From Chloroflexota bacterium (GTDB lineage Bacteria > Chloroflexota > Anaerolineae > Aggregatilineales > Phototrophicaceae), in contig WTGC01000139.1 of the NCBI GenBank assembly GCA_011523705.1, forward strand, positions 1 through 54,573: a stretch of 54,573 bases of DNA, read 5' to 3'. Position numbers and translations under genes: made by a program. Within the stretch, counting starts at the first letter, position 1. Every line of letters starts with the position of its first letter. This document shows, in pieces, positions 17,975 through 26,457 of this stretch. The notes beneath the pieces were generated by a model. It was not told the DNA's origin and searched no databases. It saw only the letters and a list, made by a program, of their open reading frames with translations.

Positions 17975-19696
17975 CTAGCCACCTCCCAACAAGGCGATAA
18001 GGGGTCGGATGCCGGATTCGATCATCGGCGCCATGATCGGCGGATACAAGCCGAGGATGATCAAGGGCGCGCCCAGGATGATCAGGACGATGCGGTCGGT
18101 CATTTCGATGTTGCCGACATCATGGAAGCGCTCGGCGTCAAACTCGCCGAAGAAGACCTGCCCGGCAACCCGCAGCACGTAAGCGGCCGTAATGACGATG
18201 CCCAGCGCCGATATGATGACGATGACGCTGTAATAGTTGCTGAGTTGGAAGGCGCCAAGCTGCAGCGTGATTCGCTCGGAAGCAGCCCACATGCCCTGGA
18301 AGATCGGGAATTCGGCGATGAAGCCGCTCAAGCCGGGCATGCCCATGCTGGTCAAACCGCCGATGACAAAGGCGACGCCCACCCAGGGCATCACTTTCAT
18401 GAAGCCGCCGAGGCTTGGGATATCGCGCGTGTGCGAGCGGTCATAAACCATGCCGACGACGCCGAAGAAGAGCGCCGTCATCGCGCCGTGGCTGAACATC
18501 TGGATGCCAGCGCCGGTCATGCCGGTCAGGTTCATCGTCGCCCAACCCATGCTGACCAGCCCCATGTGGCTGACCGAGGAGAAGCCGATGACATACTTGA
18601 AATCACGCTGGCGGAAGGCGATAAGCGCGCCATAAACCACGTTGATGAGCGTCAGGAAGACCATCCAGGGCAAATGAATATCCGCGCCTTCGGGCAGCAA
18701 CTGCACTCCGGAACGCAATGCCGCAAAAGCGCCAACTTTCATCAGTACACCGGCGTGGATCATCGAGACGGCGGTAGGCGCGGCGACGTGACCATCGGGC
18801 GACCAGTTGTGGAAGGGGAATACGCCCGCCAGCACGCCAAAGCCCATGAACATGAAGGGGAACCAGAACTTGGCGAAGTTCAGCCCTTCGATGCCCAAGA
18901 TGTCGATGCCAAAAGCGCCGTTTTCGGCGGCCAGCGTGAACTGCACGATGCTCCAGCTATAGGGACCGCTATCGGCTGGCAAGAGCCCACTGGCGACGGC
19001 GGCTTCAAAGACATCAGCGCCGCTGCCGCTGAAATAGGCGCCGGCCGCGAAGTACATTGCCACCGCGCCGACAAGGGCAAAAACCGAGCCGACCAGGATA
19101 TAGAGCGTCAGCTTCATGGCAGCGTATTCGCGCAGCTTGACCCAGCCCCAGCCGGCGATGAGCAGGTACATGGGGAAGATCGCCAGCTCGTAAAAGAAGA
19201 AGAGCATGAAGAGATCGACGGCGATGAAGACGCCGAAAACGCCGGCGACAAGGAACATAAAGAATGCCATGAATTCGCGCAGGCGGTCTTCGATATTCCA
19301 GGAGATCAAGACACCAGCGACCGCGACCATGCCAGTCAACAGCACCATCGGCGCGGAGACGCCGTCGACGCCGACGTGATAGGCGATGCCCAGCGATTCG
19401 ACCCAAACGACCCGCTGCTCAAAGGCGAGCGCATCGACGAACATCTGCGTGCCGCTCAATTCGACGCCCGATTCGAGCATGGCTGCTTGCTGTTCAATCA
19501 AGCCGCCGCTGGTCTTGACGTAATTGTCGTAGCCGAAGAAGACGGCGAGTGACAAGGCCAGCACAGCCGAAGCCGCTGTCACGCCGACGCCGCGCACCAA
19601 ATCGCGGTTTTTGCGATCGAGGAAGAGGATGACCACACCGGCGATGATCGGGATGAAGATGATGGCTGTGAGGATAGAGAAGCCCGTCGCTTCCAT
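17975..19696 (-). CDS. nuoM: NADH-quinone oxidoreductase subunit M, copy 1 (membrane-arm pump)
   Basis: Antiporter-like complex I subunit of 573 residues. The pump residues are in place: Glu in FFFYELAIFPMYLLI, Lys in AGVLMKVGAFAALR and the PFHNWSPDGHVAAPT broken-helix region. It differs clearly from the next gene (for example GWGWVKLREYAAMK), so the two are old paralogues rather than a recent duplication. It lies between the second nuoM and nuoN. A pair of nuoM genes between nuoL and nuoN is the mark of the 2M class of complex I. Confidence 0.95.
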   Translation of the reverse strand: MEATGFSILTAIIFIPIIAGVVILFLDRKNRDLVRGVGVTAASAVLALSLAVFFGYDNYVKTSGGLIEQQAAMLESGVELSGTQMFVDALAFEQRVVWVESLGIAYHVGVDGVSAPMVLLTGMVAVAGVLISWNIEDRLREFMAFFMFLVAGVFGVFIAVDLFMLFFFYELAIFPMYLLIAGWGWVKLREYAAMKLTLYILVGSVFALVGAVAMYFAAGAYFSGSGADVFEAAVASGLLPADSGPYSWSIVQFTLAAENGAFGIDILGIEGLNFAKFWFPFMFMGFGVLAGVFPFHNWSPDGHVAAPTAVSMIHAGVLMKVGAFAALRSGVQLLPEGADIHLPWMVFLTLINVVYGALIAFRQRDFKYVIGFSSVSHMGLVSMGWATMNLTGMTGAGIQMFSHGAMTALFFGVVGMVYDRSHTRDIPSLGGFMKVMPWVGVAFVIGGLTSMGMPGLSGFIAEFPIFQGMWAASERITLQLGAFQLSNYYSVIVIISALGIVITAAYVLRVAGQVFFGEFDAERFHDVGNIEMTDRIVLIILGAPLIILGLYPPIMAPMIESGIRPLIALLGGG

Positions 19697-19706
19697 AAGG
19701 CGGTTC

Positions 19707-21341
19707 CTAGCTCGCCAAGCCGGCGAAGATGGTCGAGACCGTGGTGTTGATCATCGGCAGAATCCAGTTGGGATAGACGCCGGTCAGCAGCATCAGCAGC
19801 ATCAAGGGCGCGATGCCTAGCAATTCTGCGCGCGTCAACTCGAGATCGTAGTCGCGCCAGCGCAAATTGAATGGTCCGTGCAAGACAGCGCGGATGCCCT
19901 TCAAGATATAGCCGCCGGTGAAGAGCAAACCAATCATGGCGATAGCGGTCAAAACAGTGAAGACGGGCCAACTGCCGCGCACAATCAGGAATTCGCTGAC
20001 GAAGCCGTTCAAGCCGGGCAGCCCCAAACTGGCGAAACTGGTGAAGAGCAGGATGCCGCCATAGATCGGGGCTTTTACCCAAAGGCCGCCGTATTCGCTC
20101 AGGTCGCGCGTATGCGTCTTGTGATAAAGGGCGCCGGCGAGCAAAAACATGCCAGCCGAGCTGAGCCCATGATTGAACATTTGAAGTACGGTGCCGTTGC
20201 CAGCGAGGATGGCTGATTGAATATCGGCGTTGGGATTGGCGCCGCTCCAAAGTTGGGCGTAGGTCTGGGCGAATACGGCGATGCCAATGCCGACGAAACC
20301 CATGTGATTGACTGAACTGTATGCCACCAGGCGCTTGAAATCGTTCTGGCCGAGCGCGGCAAAGGCACCAAGCACAATGCCGACCACCGACAGGATGGCG
20401 AATAGCGTTGCGACATTGACGCCAATGATGATGACTTCGGTCAACCAGACATCAGGGAACAAGGGAATTACCAGACGGATGAAACCGTACGCGCCCAGCT
20501 TCAGCATGATGCCGGCCAGCAGCATCGAGCCGGCGGTTGGCGCTTCGCCGTGGGCATCGGGCAGCCAGGTATGGAAGGGCCAGATCGGAACTTTGATGCA
20601 GAAGGCGACGAAGAAGCCGACGAAAGCCAGGGCCTTGACCGTGCTCACGTCAATGCCCAGCAGCGCCTCGCCCTGGCGGAATAGGGGCCAGGTTTCGATG
20701 AGGGTCGACACGCTGAAGGTGCCGGCCGACCAGCCTATCAGCTGCGTCGCCAGCAGCATGCCGAGGGTACCGCCGAAGGAATAGATCATGAACTTGGTGG
20801 AGGCGTAGAAGCGGCCGCTGAATTTGACGCCGGCTTTGGGCATGCTGCCCCACTGATTGATGAGGAAGTACATTGGCACTAACGTCAGTTCGTAGAAAAG
20901 GAAGAAGACCATCAGGTCCATCGCCGCGAAGACGCCCATGCTGCCGGTCTCGAAGAAGAGCAGCAGCGCAAGGTGCATATTGGAGCGGTCTTCGATATTC
21001 CAGCTCGCCAGGATCGCCAGCGGCGTCAAGATGCCGGTGAGCAGAATCATAACGGCGCTGATGCCATCGATGCCGAGCGTCCAGCGCGCGCCAAGCGCGT
21101 CAAACCAGGCGACATCCTGCGCCACGATGTATTGCTCGTCGCCAATGGCTAAGCCGGCCGCCTGATAATCGGCGAAGACTTTGATCGAGAGCAGCGCGAA
21201 AAGCAGCGACAGGATCAGCGCCAGCCAGCGGCCGAATTGCTTGCTCGTGCCGAAAGAAGCGATGGCGGCGACGACAAAGGCGCTGAGCGCCGGTCCGAAG
21301 ATCAGGACCGAGAGCGCGTCTATTCCAAAGAGATGAAACAT
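19707..21341 (-). CDS. nuoM: NADH-quinone oxidoreductase subunit M, copy 2
   Basis: Second NuoM-type proton-pumping subunit, 544 residues. Typical segments: FFLFYELTLVPMYFLINQWG (pump Glu), PFHTWLPDAHGEAPTAGSML, AGIMLKLGAYGFIRLVIPLF (pump Lys), FKRLVAYSSVNHMGFV and LPGLNGFVSEFLIV. This copy is closer to standard NuoM than the other, judging by the conserved PDAHGEAPTAGS and KLGAYG. It is 10 bases upstream of copy 1 and 12 bases after nuoL, with GGGAGACG as ribosome binding site, so all are probably co-translated. Confidence 0.95.
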   Translation of the reverse strand: MFHLFGIDALSVLIFGPALSAFVVAAIASFGTSKQFGRWLALILSLLFALLSIKVFADYQAAGLAIGDEQYIVAQDVAWFDALGARWTLGIDGISAVMILLTGILTPLAILASWNIEDRSNMHLALLLFFETGSMGVFAAMDLMVFFLFYELTLVPMYFLINQWGSMPKAGVKFSGRFYASTKFMIYSFGGTLGMLLATQLIGWSAGTFSVSTLIETWPLFRQGEALLGIDVSTVKALAFVGFFVAFCIKVPIWPFHTWLPDAHGEAPTAGSMLLAGIMLKLGAYGFIRLVIPLFPDVWLTEVIIIGVNVATLFAILSVVGIVLGAFAALGQNDFKRLVAYSSVNHMGFVGIGIAVFAQTYAQLWSGANPNADIQSAILAGNGTVLQMFNHGLSSAGMFLLAGALYHKTHTRDLSEYGGLWVKAPIYGGILLFTSFASLGLPGLNGFVSEFLIVRGSWPVFTVLTAIAMIGLLFTGGYILKGIRAVLHGPFNLRWRDYDLELTRAELLGIAPLMLLMLLTGVYPNWILPMINTTVSTIFAGLAS

Positions 21342-21353
21342 GAATGCGTCTCC

Positions 21354-23690
21354 CTAAAGCGGCAGCGCCGCGCCCGACGACAAGACCAGTACGACGCCAA
21401 TCACAACCGCCGCCGCCAGGACCAAGAGCAAGTAAAGCTGTACGCGACCGCTCTGCAAGCGCCGCAGCCAACCGCCAAAGTGGAAGATGGCGATGGGAAT
21501 GCCGTCGCCGACGCCATCGATCAGCCAGAGGTTCAGCACTTTGACAAGGTCTCCCAGCCAGGTGAAAATCCGCGCGATGACATGCAGGATGGCGTCGATG
21601 ATACCGCGATCGAGGAAGACAGTCGCGTGGCGCGCCAGCCATTGCGAGGGCTTGACGAAGACGGCGATATAAACATCGTCAAGATAATAACGATTTTGCA
21701 AGATCGGATGCAGCGGACCGAGGAAGTTTTCCATCGGGTCGGCTTGACCTGCTTTGAGCGGCTTACGCCAATAGACCATATAGCCCAACCACAAGCCCAG
21801 CAGCGCCACGATGAAAGACGTGGCGACCGGGACGATGTTGAAGGGCGGCGCCTTCGGATGATAATCCGGCAGCGAGGCGTAGGCAGCGGTCGCTTCGGTC
21901 AATGGCAGCGCTTCAATGACTAGATGATGGAAAGCGTTGTATTTCGGCGAGAAGATGGGACCGAGCAGGGGAAAGTCTGTTGGCACGCCGACGAAGCCAG
22001 CGCCAATCGCGAAGACCGCCAGAATAATCAGCGGCAGCGTCATCGTGAAGCTGACGACGCCCTGCCCCAGGTTCGCGTGTTTCGCCGCTTCGCTGCGCGG
22101 CTCGCCGCCGAAAGTCAGCGAGATTTGGCGCATGGTATAGAATGCGGTCATGAAAGCGGCCAGCGCCAGCAGCACAAAGACGAGACCGTGAGCGCCGCTG
22201 CCATATTTGTCCAGCACCAGCCAGGCGTCCGCCAGGATTTCGTCTTTTGACCAGAAGCCGGCAGTGATGATGGGCAAGCCCGAAAGCGACAAGCCGCCGA
22301 TAAGGAAGGTCCAGAAGGTGACAGGCATGGTCTTGCGCAGCCCGCCCATATTGCGCATGTCTTGCGGGTCGAAACCCCCCTCGGTCCCCCCATCGGGATG
22401 GGGGGAGGCTTGGTCATGACCGTGTTCGTGGACGTGATGTTCGCCGTGCTCCATGCCGTGGATGACCGAGCCGGCCGCCATGAAGAGCAGCGCTTTGAAG
22501 AAGGCGTGCGTAATCAGGTGGAACGCGGCCGCGATATAAGCGCCGATGCCCAGCGCCGCCATCATGAAGCCGAGCTGCGAAATCGTGGAATAGGCGAGCA
22601 CGGCTTTGACGTCATTCTGCGCCACCGCCATCGTCGCGGCGAGCAGCGCAGTAAATGCGCCGACCACCGCCATGAAAGCCAGCGGCTCGGTGAGGATGCC
22701 ATGATGCGGGTCGCCACCGGCGGCGAAAAGCGGATACAGGCGAATTAGCGCGAAGATGCCGGCAGAGACCATGGCCGCGGCGTGAATCATGGCGCTGACG
22801 GGAGTGGGACCTTCCATGGCGTCGGGCAGCCAAACATGCAGCGGAAATTGCGCCGACTTGCCGACTGTGCCGATGATGAGAAAGATGCCGATGATGCTCG
22901 CCGCGCTGACGGTCCAGCCGCCGAAGATGATCGGCGTCGTCGTGGCTAATAGATCAAGCGCCTCCGGGTTGTACATGATTTCGCGGAGGCTGAGTGTGCC
23001 GGTGATGCTGTAGAGATAGGCGATGCCGAGCAGCATGACGACATCGGCAATGCGCGTGGTGGTGAAGGCTTTGATGGCGGCCTTGTAAGCGCTTTCTTTT
23101 TCGAACCAGAACCCGATGAGCATATATGAGCAGACGCCCATGATCTCCCAGCCGACAAATAGCAGCAGCACATTGTCGGCGACGACTAGCGTCAACATGG
23201 CGCCGGCGAAAAGCGAGATGAGAGCGAAGAAACGGGCTTGGCGCGGGTCATGCGCCATATAGCCGATGGAATAAATGAAGATCATCAAGACGGCAATAGG
23301 CACCATGACCAGCATAATCACCGTGGCGGGATCGACGAGCACGCCCATGTTAAAGGTCGAAGCGCCGGTATCCATCCAGGCGATGCTGCTGGCGAGGACT
23401 TCCTGCCCGATATGATGCAGCTGCGAGGCATCATAGAGCGTGCGCCAACTGAGCAAAAGCGCAGCAATGACGCCAGCCATGCCGATGGCGACGCTGATGA
23501 CGCGGCCGTAGCGCGCGACCACCGGCACCAGCATGCCATCGTAGTCGGGATGATGACCGCCGTATTCGTGATGATCGGTGGCGGGAACCAGCTTCGCCTT
23601 ATTGGTGATGAGCGTAATGATGAGGAAAGCCAGGAGCGGACCGGCCGGGATCAGCCAGGGCAGCACATGTGGATCGTTGAGGAAATCCAT
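21354..23690 (-). CDS. nuoL: NADH-quinone oxidoreductase subunit L, long form
   Basis: Distal antiporter-like subunit of complex I with the lateral helix that runs along the membrane arm. It has 778 residues against 613 in E. coli. Core motifs: LLFVGWEIMGVCSYMLIGFW, KSAQFPLHVWLPDAMEGPTP, HAAAMVSAGIFALIR and QNDVKAVLAYSTISQLGFM. A His-rich insertion (about 423-450) precedes QDMRNMGGLRK, and its end is encoded by a palindromic repeat. The C-terminal 150 residues contain the NRYYLDDVY region, a long amphipathic stretch and a final membrane helix. That length could suit a lateral helix spanning an extra NuoM. Confidence 0.96.
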   Translation of the reverse strand: MDFLNDPHVLPWLIPAGPLLAFLIITLITNKAKLVPATDHHEYGGHHPDYDGMLVPVVARYGRVISVAIGMAGVIAALLLSWRTLYDASQLHHIGQEVLASSIAWMDTGASTFNMGVLVDPATVIMLVMVPIAVLMIFIYSIGYMAHDPRQARFFALISLFAGAMLTLVVADNVLLLFVGWEIMGVCSYMLIGFWFEKESAYKAAIKAFTTTRIADVVMLLGIAYLYSITGTLSLREIMYNPEALDLLATTTPIIFGGWTVSAASIIGIFLIIGTVGKSAQFPLHVWLPDAMEGPTPVSAMIHAAAMVSAGIFALIRLYPLFAAGGDPHHGILTEPLAFMAVVGAFTALLAATMAVAQNDVKAVLAYSTISQLGFMMAALGIGAYIAAAFHLITHAFFKALLFMAAGSVIHGMEHGEHHVHEHGHDQASPHPDGGTEGGFDPQDMRNMGGLRKTMPVTFWTFLIGGLSLSGLPIITAGFWSKDEILADAWLVLDKYGSGAHGLVFVLLALAAFMTAFYTMRQISLTFGGEPRSEAAKHANLGQGVVSFTMTLPLIILAVFAIGAGFVGVPTDFPLLGPIFSPKYNAFHHLVIEALPLTEATAAYASLPDYHPKAPPFNIVPVATSFIVALLGLWLGYMVYWRKPLKAGQADPMENFLGPLHPILQNRYYLDDVYIAVFVKPSQWLARHATVFLDRGIIDAILHVIARIFTWLGDLVKVLNLWLIDGVGDGIPIAIFHFGGWLRRLQSGRVQLYLLLVLAAAVVIGVVLVLSSGAALPL
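22371..22410. repeat. C/G-rich palindrome inside the nuoL reading frame
   Basis: CCCCCCATC and GATGGGGGG form perfect 9-base arms with a 2-base centre (22386-22405), preceded by GAAACCCCCCTCGGT. The layout (AACCCC run, CGGTCCCC, hairpin, GGGGAGGCT) resembles the intergenic repeats at 13370 and 37323. In nuoL it encodes the SPHPDGGTEGGFD part of a hydrophilic loop without breaking the frame. Confidence 0.5.
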
Positions 23691-23698
23691 AGGGGTCC

Positions 23699-24016
23699 TT
23701 ATCCTTTCAGCGCTCGGGCTTCTTCCGGGACGACCGAACGCCGATTGCGATAAACCGTGATGATGATGGCCAAGCCGACAGCCGCCTCGGCCGCGGCGAC
23801 AATCAGGACGAAGGCGGTGAAGACGTAGCCGTTGAGCAGCAGATCGGTGCCGGTCTCGCTGTAGCGCCAGAACGCGACCAGGTTGATATTGACGGCATTC
23901 AGCATCAACTCGACGCTCATCAGGATCGCGACCGCGTTGCGCCGCGCCAGGACGCCAAAGACGCCGATGGAGAATAGAGCGGCGGCGACCGCGAGATACA
24001 TCCAGAGAGGGACCAT
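23699..24016 (-). CDS. nuoK: NADH-quinone oxidoreductase subunit K
   Basis: Small three-helix complex I subunit of 105 residues, part of the proton path between the quinone site and the pumps. The two conserved membrane glutamates are visible, in MSVELMLNAVNINLVAF and in VAAAEAAVGLAIIIT. It lies 8 bases upstream of nuoL and 14 bases after nuoJ, in the standard J-K-L order. The C-terminus carries a short Arg/Glu-rich extension. Confidence 0.96.
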   Translation of the reverse strand: MVPLWMYLAVAAALFSIGVFGVLARRNAVAILMSVELMLNAVNINLVAFWRYSETGTDLLLNGYVFTAFVLIVAAAEAAVGLAIIITVYRNRRSVVPEEARALKG

Positions 24017-24030
24017 ACTCCGCTTTCTCC

Positions 24031-24543
24031 CTACGTGTTCTCGTCGCGGGCGATGAATATCGCCCCGATCATGGCGGCCGTCAGCAACACGGACGCGAGC
24101 AAGAAGGGCACGACATATCCATTCTCATCAACCAGCGCCGCCCCAAGATCGCGCGTGGAAGCGACGTATCCCGGTATCGACTGCGGCGAATGGGGACCGA
24201 AGATGGGGATGGTCACGCCGAGCAGCAGAATCAGAAATAGCGCCAGCGAGGCGATGAAGTTTGGCAGCGTCCTGATGTATCGCGCTTTGATCAGCGCGAT
24301 GCTGCGCGTCAACATGACGGCAAAGGTGATCAGAATGGCGATGGCGCCGATGTAGACCAGGATTTGCACCGCCGCCAGGAAGGGCGCGCTGAGCAAGACG
24401 AAATAGCCGGCGACGCCGAAGAGGCTGACCATCAGCCAGATCGTGCCTTGAAAGAGATTGCGCGTGGTGACCACGCCGAGGGCGCCGCCCAAGGTGAAGA
24501 CGGTGAAAACTATGAAACCGATTGAGATCGCGTTCAATTCCAT
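24031..24543 (-). CDS. nuoJ: NADH-quinone oxidoreductase subunit J
   Basis: Five-helix complex I membrane subunit of 170 residues. The diagnostic LVYIGAIAILITFAVMLT (with the pi-bulge helix region) and the N-terminal ALGVVTTRNLFQGTIWLMVSLFGVAG are present. It follows nuoH with 13 bases between them. In the usual order nuoI, an Fe-S subunit, lies between H and J; it is missing here. Confidence 0.96.
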   Translation of the reverse strand: MELNAISIGFIVFTVFTLGGALGVVTTRNLFQGTIWLMVSLFGVAGYFVLLSAPFLAAVQILVYIGAIAILITFAVMLTRSIALIKARYIRTLPNFIASLALFLILLLGVTIPIFGPHSPQSIPGYVASTRDLGAALVDENGYVVPFLLASVLLTAAMIGAIFIARDENT

Positions 24544-24556
24544 GCTGCCGGTCTCC

Positions 24557-25783
24557 CTAATGCCCAGCCACGCCTGCGGACTGCGCGAATTCGGCGCGCG
24601 CTGCCCGAGACTCGCGGCGCGCTTCCCGCCCGCGTTTGCGCAAGATGCCCAGCAGATAGAAGATCATCGCCCCGTTAAACAGAAGCAGAATCACCGTTGT
24701 CGGCAGAAGCTCGCCGAAGCCGGCGCTCAGCATGTCGCGCGGCGCCAATCCCAACTCTTGCATCACCTTCAACACGAATGAGACGACGATCAAATTGGCA
24801 ATCGACAGGGGGACCAGGAACTTCCAGTTAAATGCCATGATCTGATCAATGCGCAGGCGCGGGACAGTGTTGCGCAGCCAAAGCGTCGTCAAATAGATGA
24901 GGCCGCCTTTGGCGCCCAGCCAGGCAAATGCGATCAAGGGCGATTCGTAGTACAGCGGACCTAGCCAGCCGCCGAAGAAGAGAATCGCCATGATGATGCC
25001 ATTGGTGAAGACGTGCAAGAATTCGGCGGCGAAGAACATGCCGAATTTCATGCCCGAGTATTCGATGTTGAAGCCGGCCACCAGCTCGGATTCCGCTTCG
25101 ATCAGGTCGAAGGGAGCGCGCCCGGTCTCCGCTTGCGACGAAATATAGAAGATGACGAATGCCAGCGGCGAGAGCACGATGAACCACATGCCGTTTTGCG
25201 CGTTGACGATATCGACCAGGCTCATGCTGCCGGCCAGCAGCACCGGCACCAGCAAGGCGAATACGAGCGGCACTTCATAGCTCACCAGCAGCGCCACCAC
25301 GCGAAAAGCGCCCAGCAGCGCGTATTTGTTGTTGCTCGCCCAGCCGGCCGCCATGATCGCCAGCGTGCCAAATGAAGCGATCGCCACGAAATAGAGCGCG
25401 CCGATCTCCAGGTCGACGCCGTAATGGAAAGGCGTGAAGGGAATGACCGCCCAGAGCAGAACAACCGAGGCGAATGAAACCAGGGGCGCGGCGTTGTAGA
25501 GGATGCGGTCGGCGGCGGTGGGCGTGATGTCCTCTTTGCTCAGAAGCTTGATCATATCGGCGATGGTCTGCAGCAAGCCGACAGGACCGACGCGATTGGG
25601 ACCGATGCGGTCTTGAATGCGCGCCGCCACCTTGCGCTCAATCCAGATGAGCAAGATGACGGTGATGAGGGGAACGCCGCTCACCAGCAGGACGCCGACG
25701 AGCAAAGACAGGAAAAGCGCCAAACCGGCATCGGCGCCGGCTTCGACCAAGATGCTGCACAAGCCTGTACAAAGTTCTTCCAT
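24557..25783 (-). CDS. nuoH: NADH-quinone oxidoreductase subunit H
   Basis: Membrane subunit of 408 residues that forms the quinone chamber with subunits B and D. Family blocks are intact: ERKVAARIQDRIGPNRVGP, MIKLLSKEDITP, RVVALLVSYEVPLVFALL and the acidic-loop region AETGRAPFDLIEAESELVAGFNIEYSGMKF (the quoted part spans the conserved Glu residues), then LRNTVPRLRIDQIM. About 60 residues longer than typical, with a charged C-terminal tail rich in Arg and Ala. It is separated by about 20 bases from nuoA and lacks nuoB, C, D and G in front of it. Confidence 0.95.
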   Translation of the reverse strand: MEELCTGLCSILVEAGADAGLALFLSLLVGVLLVSGVPLITVILLIWIERKVAARIQDRIGPNRVGPVGLLQTIADMIKLLSKEDITPTAADRILYNAAPLVSFASVVLLWAVIPFTPFHYGVDLEIGALYFVAIASFGTLAIMAAGWASNNKYALLGAFRVVALLVSYEVPLVFALLVPVLLAGSMSLVDIVNAQNGMWFIVLSPLAFVIFYISSQAETGRAPFDLIEAESELVAGFNIEYSGMKFGMFFAAEFLHVFTNGIIMAILFFGGWLGPLYYESPLIAFAWLGAKGGLIYLTTLWLRNTVPRLRIDQIMAFNWKFLVPLSIANLIVVSFVLKVMQELGLAPRDMLSAGFGELLPTTVILLLFNGAMIFYLLGILRKRGREARRESRAARAEFAQSAGVAGH

Positions 25784-25804
25784 CGCCGTTGCCTCAGCTG
25801 GCGC

Positions 25805-26167
25805 TCATTTCCAATCGAGCGCGTTCTTCTTCCAGGCGTAAAAGAGCGCGTCAGTCAGCAAGAAGATGAACAGGAAACCGGCCACAAAGCCGAAGAGGCT
25901 CATCTCGTTATAGGCGACCGCCCAGGGAAACAAGAACACCATTTCGACATCAAACACGAGAAATATGAGACCGTAGATATAATATTGAACGCGGAACTGA
26001 ACCCAGGTATCGCCAATGGTTTCGACGCCGCATTCGTAAGTGGAGCTTTTGAGCACGTTCGGTTTGCGCGGCCGAAAGAGCCAAGCAATGACGATCGGCA
26101 AGGCGGGGAAGACCGGCGCCATCACGGCAAACAGACCGATAAAAGCCCATTCGTTCAATACATTCAT
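25805..26167 (-). CDS. nuoA: NADH-quinone oxidoreductase subunit A
   Basis: Three-helix complex I subunit with the family signatures STYECGVETIG and FLVFDVEMVFLFPWAV. The product is 120 residues from ATG 26167 (MNVLNEWAF), preceded by AGGG ten bases upstream; an in-frame start at 26200 would add a polar leader and is less likely. It is the first gene of the nuo run, directly followed by nuoH rather than nuoB. Confidence 0.94.
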   Translation of the reverse strand: MNVLNEWAFIGLFAVMAPVFPALPIVIAWLFRPRKPNVLKSSTYECGVETIGDTWVQFRVQYYIYGLIFLVFDVEMVFLFPWAVAYNEMSLFGFVAGFLFIFLLTDALFYAWKKNALDWK

Positions 26168-26277
26168 GCGTTTGGCACCCTGGAAACCGCCCTGCTCCAA
26201 GCCCTACAGACCCGTGACTGGCGCGACAAGTTCGCGTCGCTGCGCCAGAGTTTGCGCCATTTATCACAAACGGAAAT

Positions 26278-26306
26278 AGTATAGCAGGACGATTTGGCTT
26301 ATGCAA
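26278..26306 (-). promoter_or_regulatory. Candidate promoter of the nuo-atp run
   Basis: On the minus strand: TTGCAT, a 17-base spacer, then TATACT, about 110 bases upstream of nuoA, in the 290-base gap shared with the divergent FemAB gene. The -10 match is good and the -35 match moderate. Confidence 0.45.
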
Positions 26307-26457
26307 CGGACTTTTGGACTTGGCTTTCACTTACCCTGGGCGCGTCTAAAACGTGGCGAAATCCGACAGCAAGCTTCCCCGCTGATAATTTTCCTGCGTG
26401 TTCGAGGCGAGTAAACTTGTACTATGATTTGGCTGAACACGTTCCTGGATTGAATTC

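Noticed and set aside
18122..19552. A 476-codon frame antisense to nuoM
   Set aside because: It mirrors a certain nuoM gene; its His/Asp/Arg-rich translation is typical of antisense shadows of membrane proteins.
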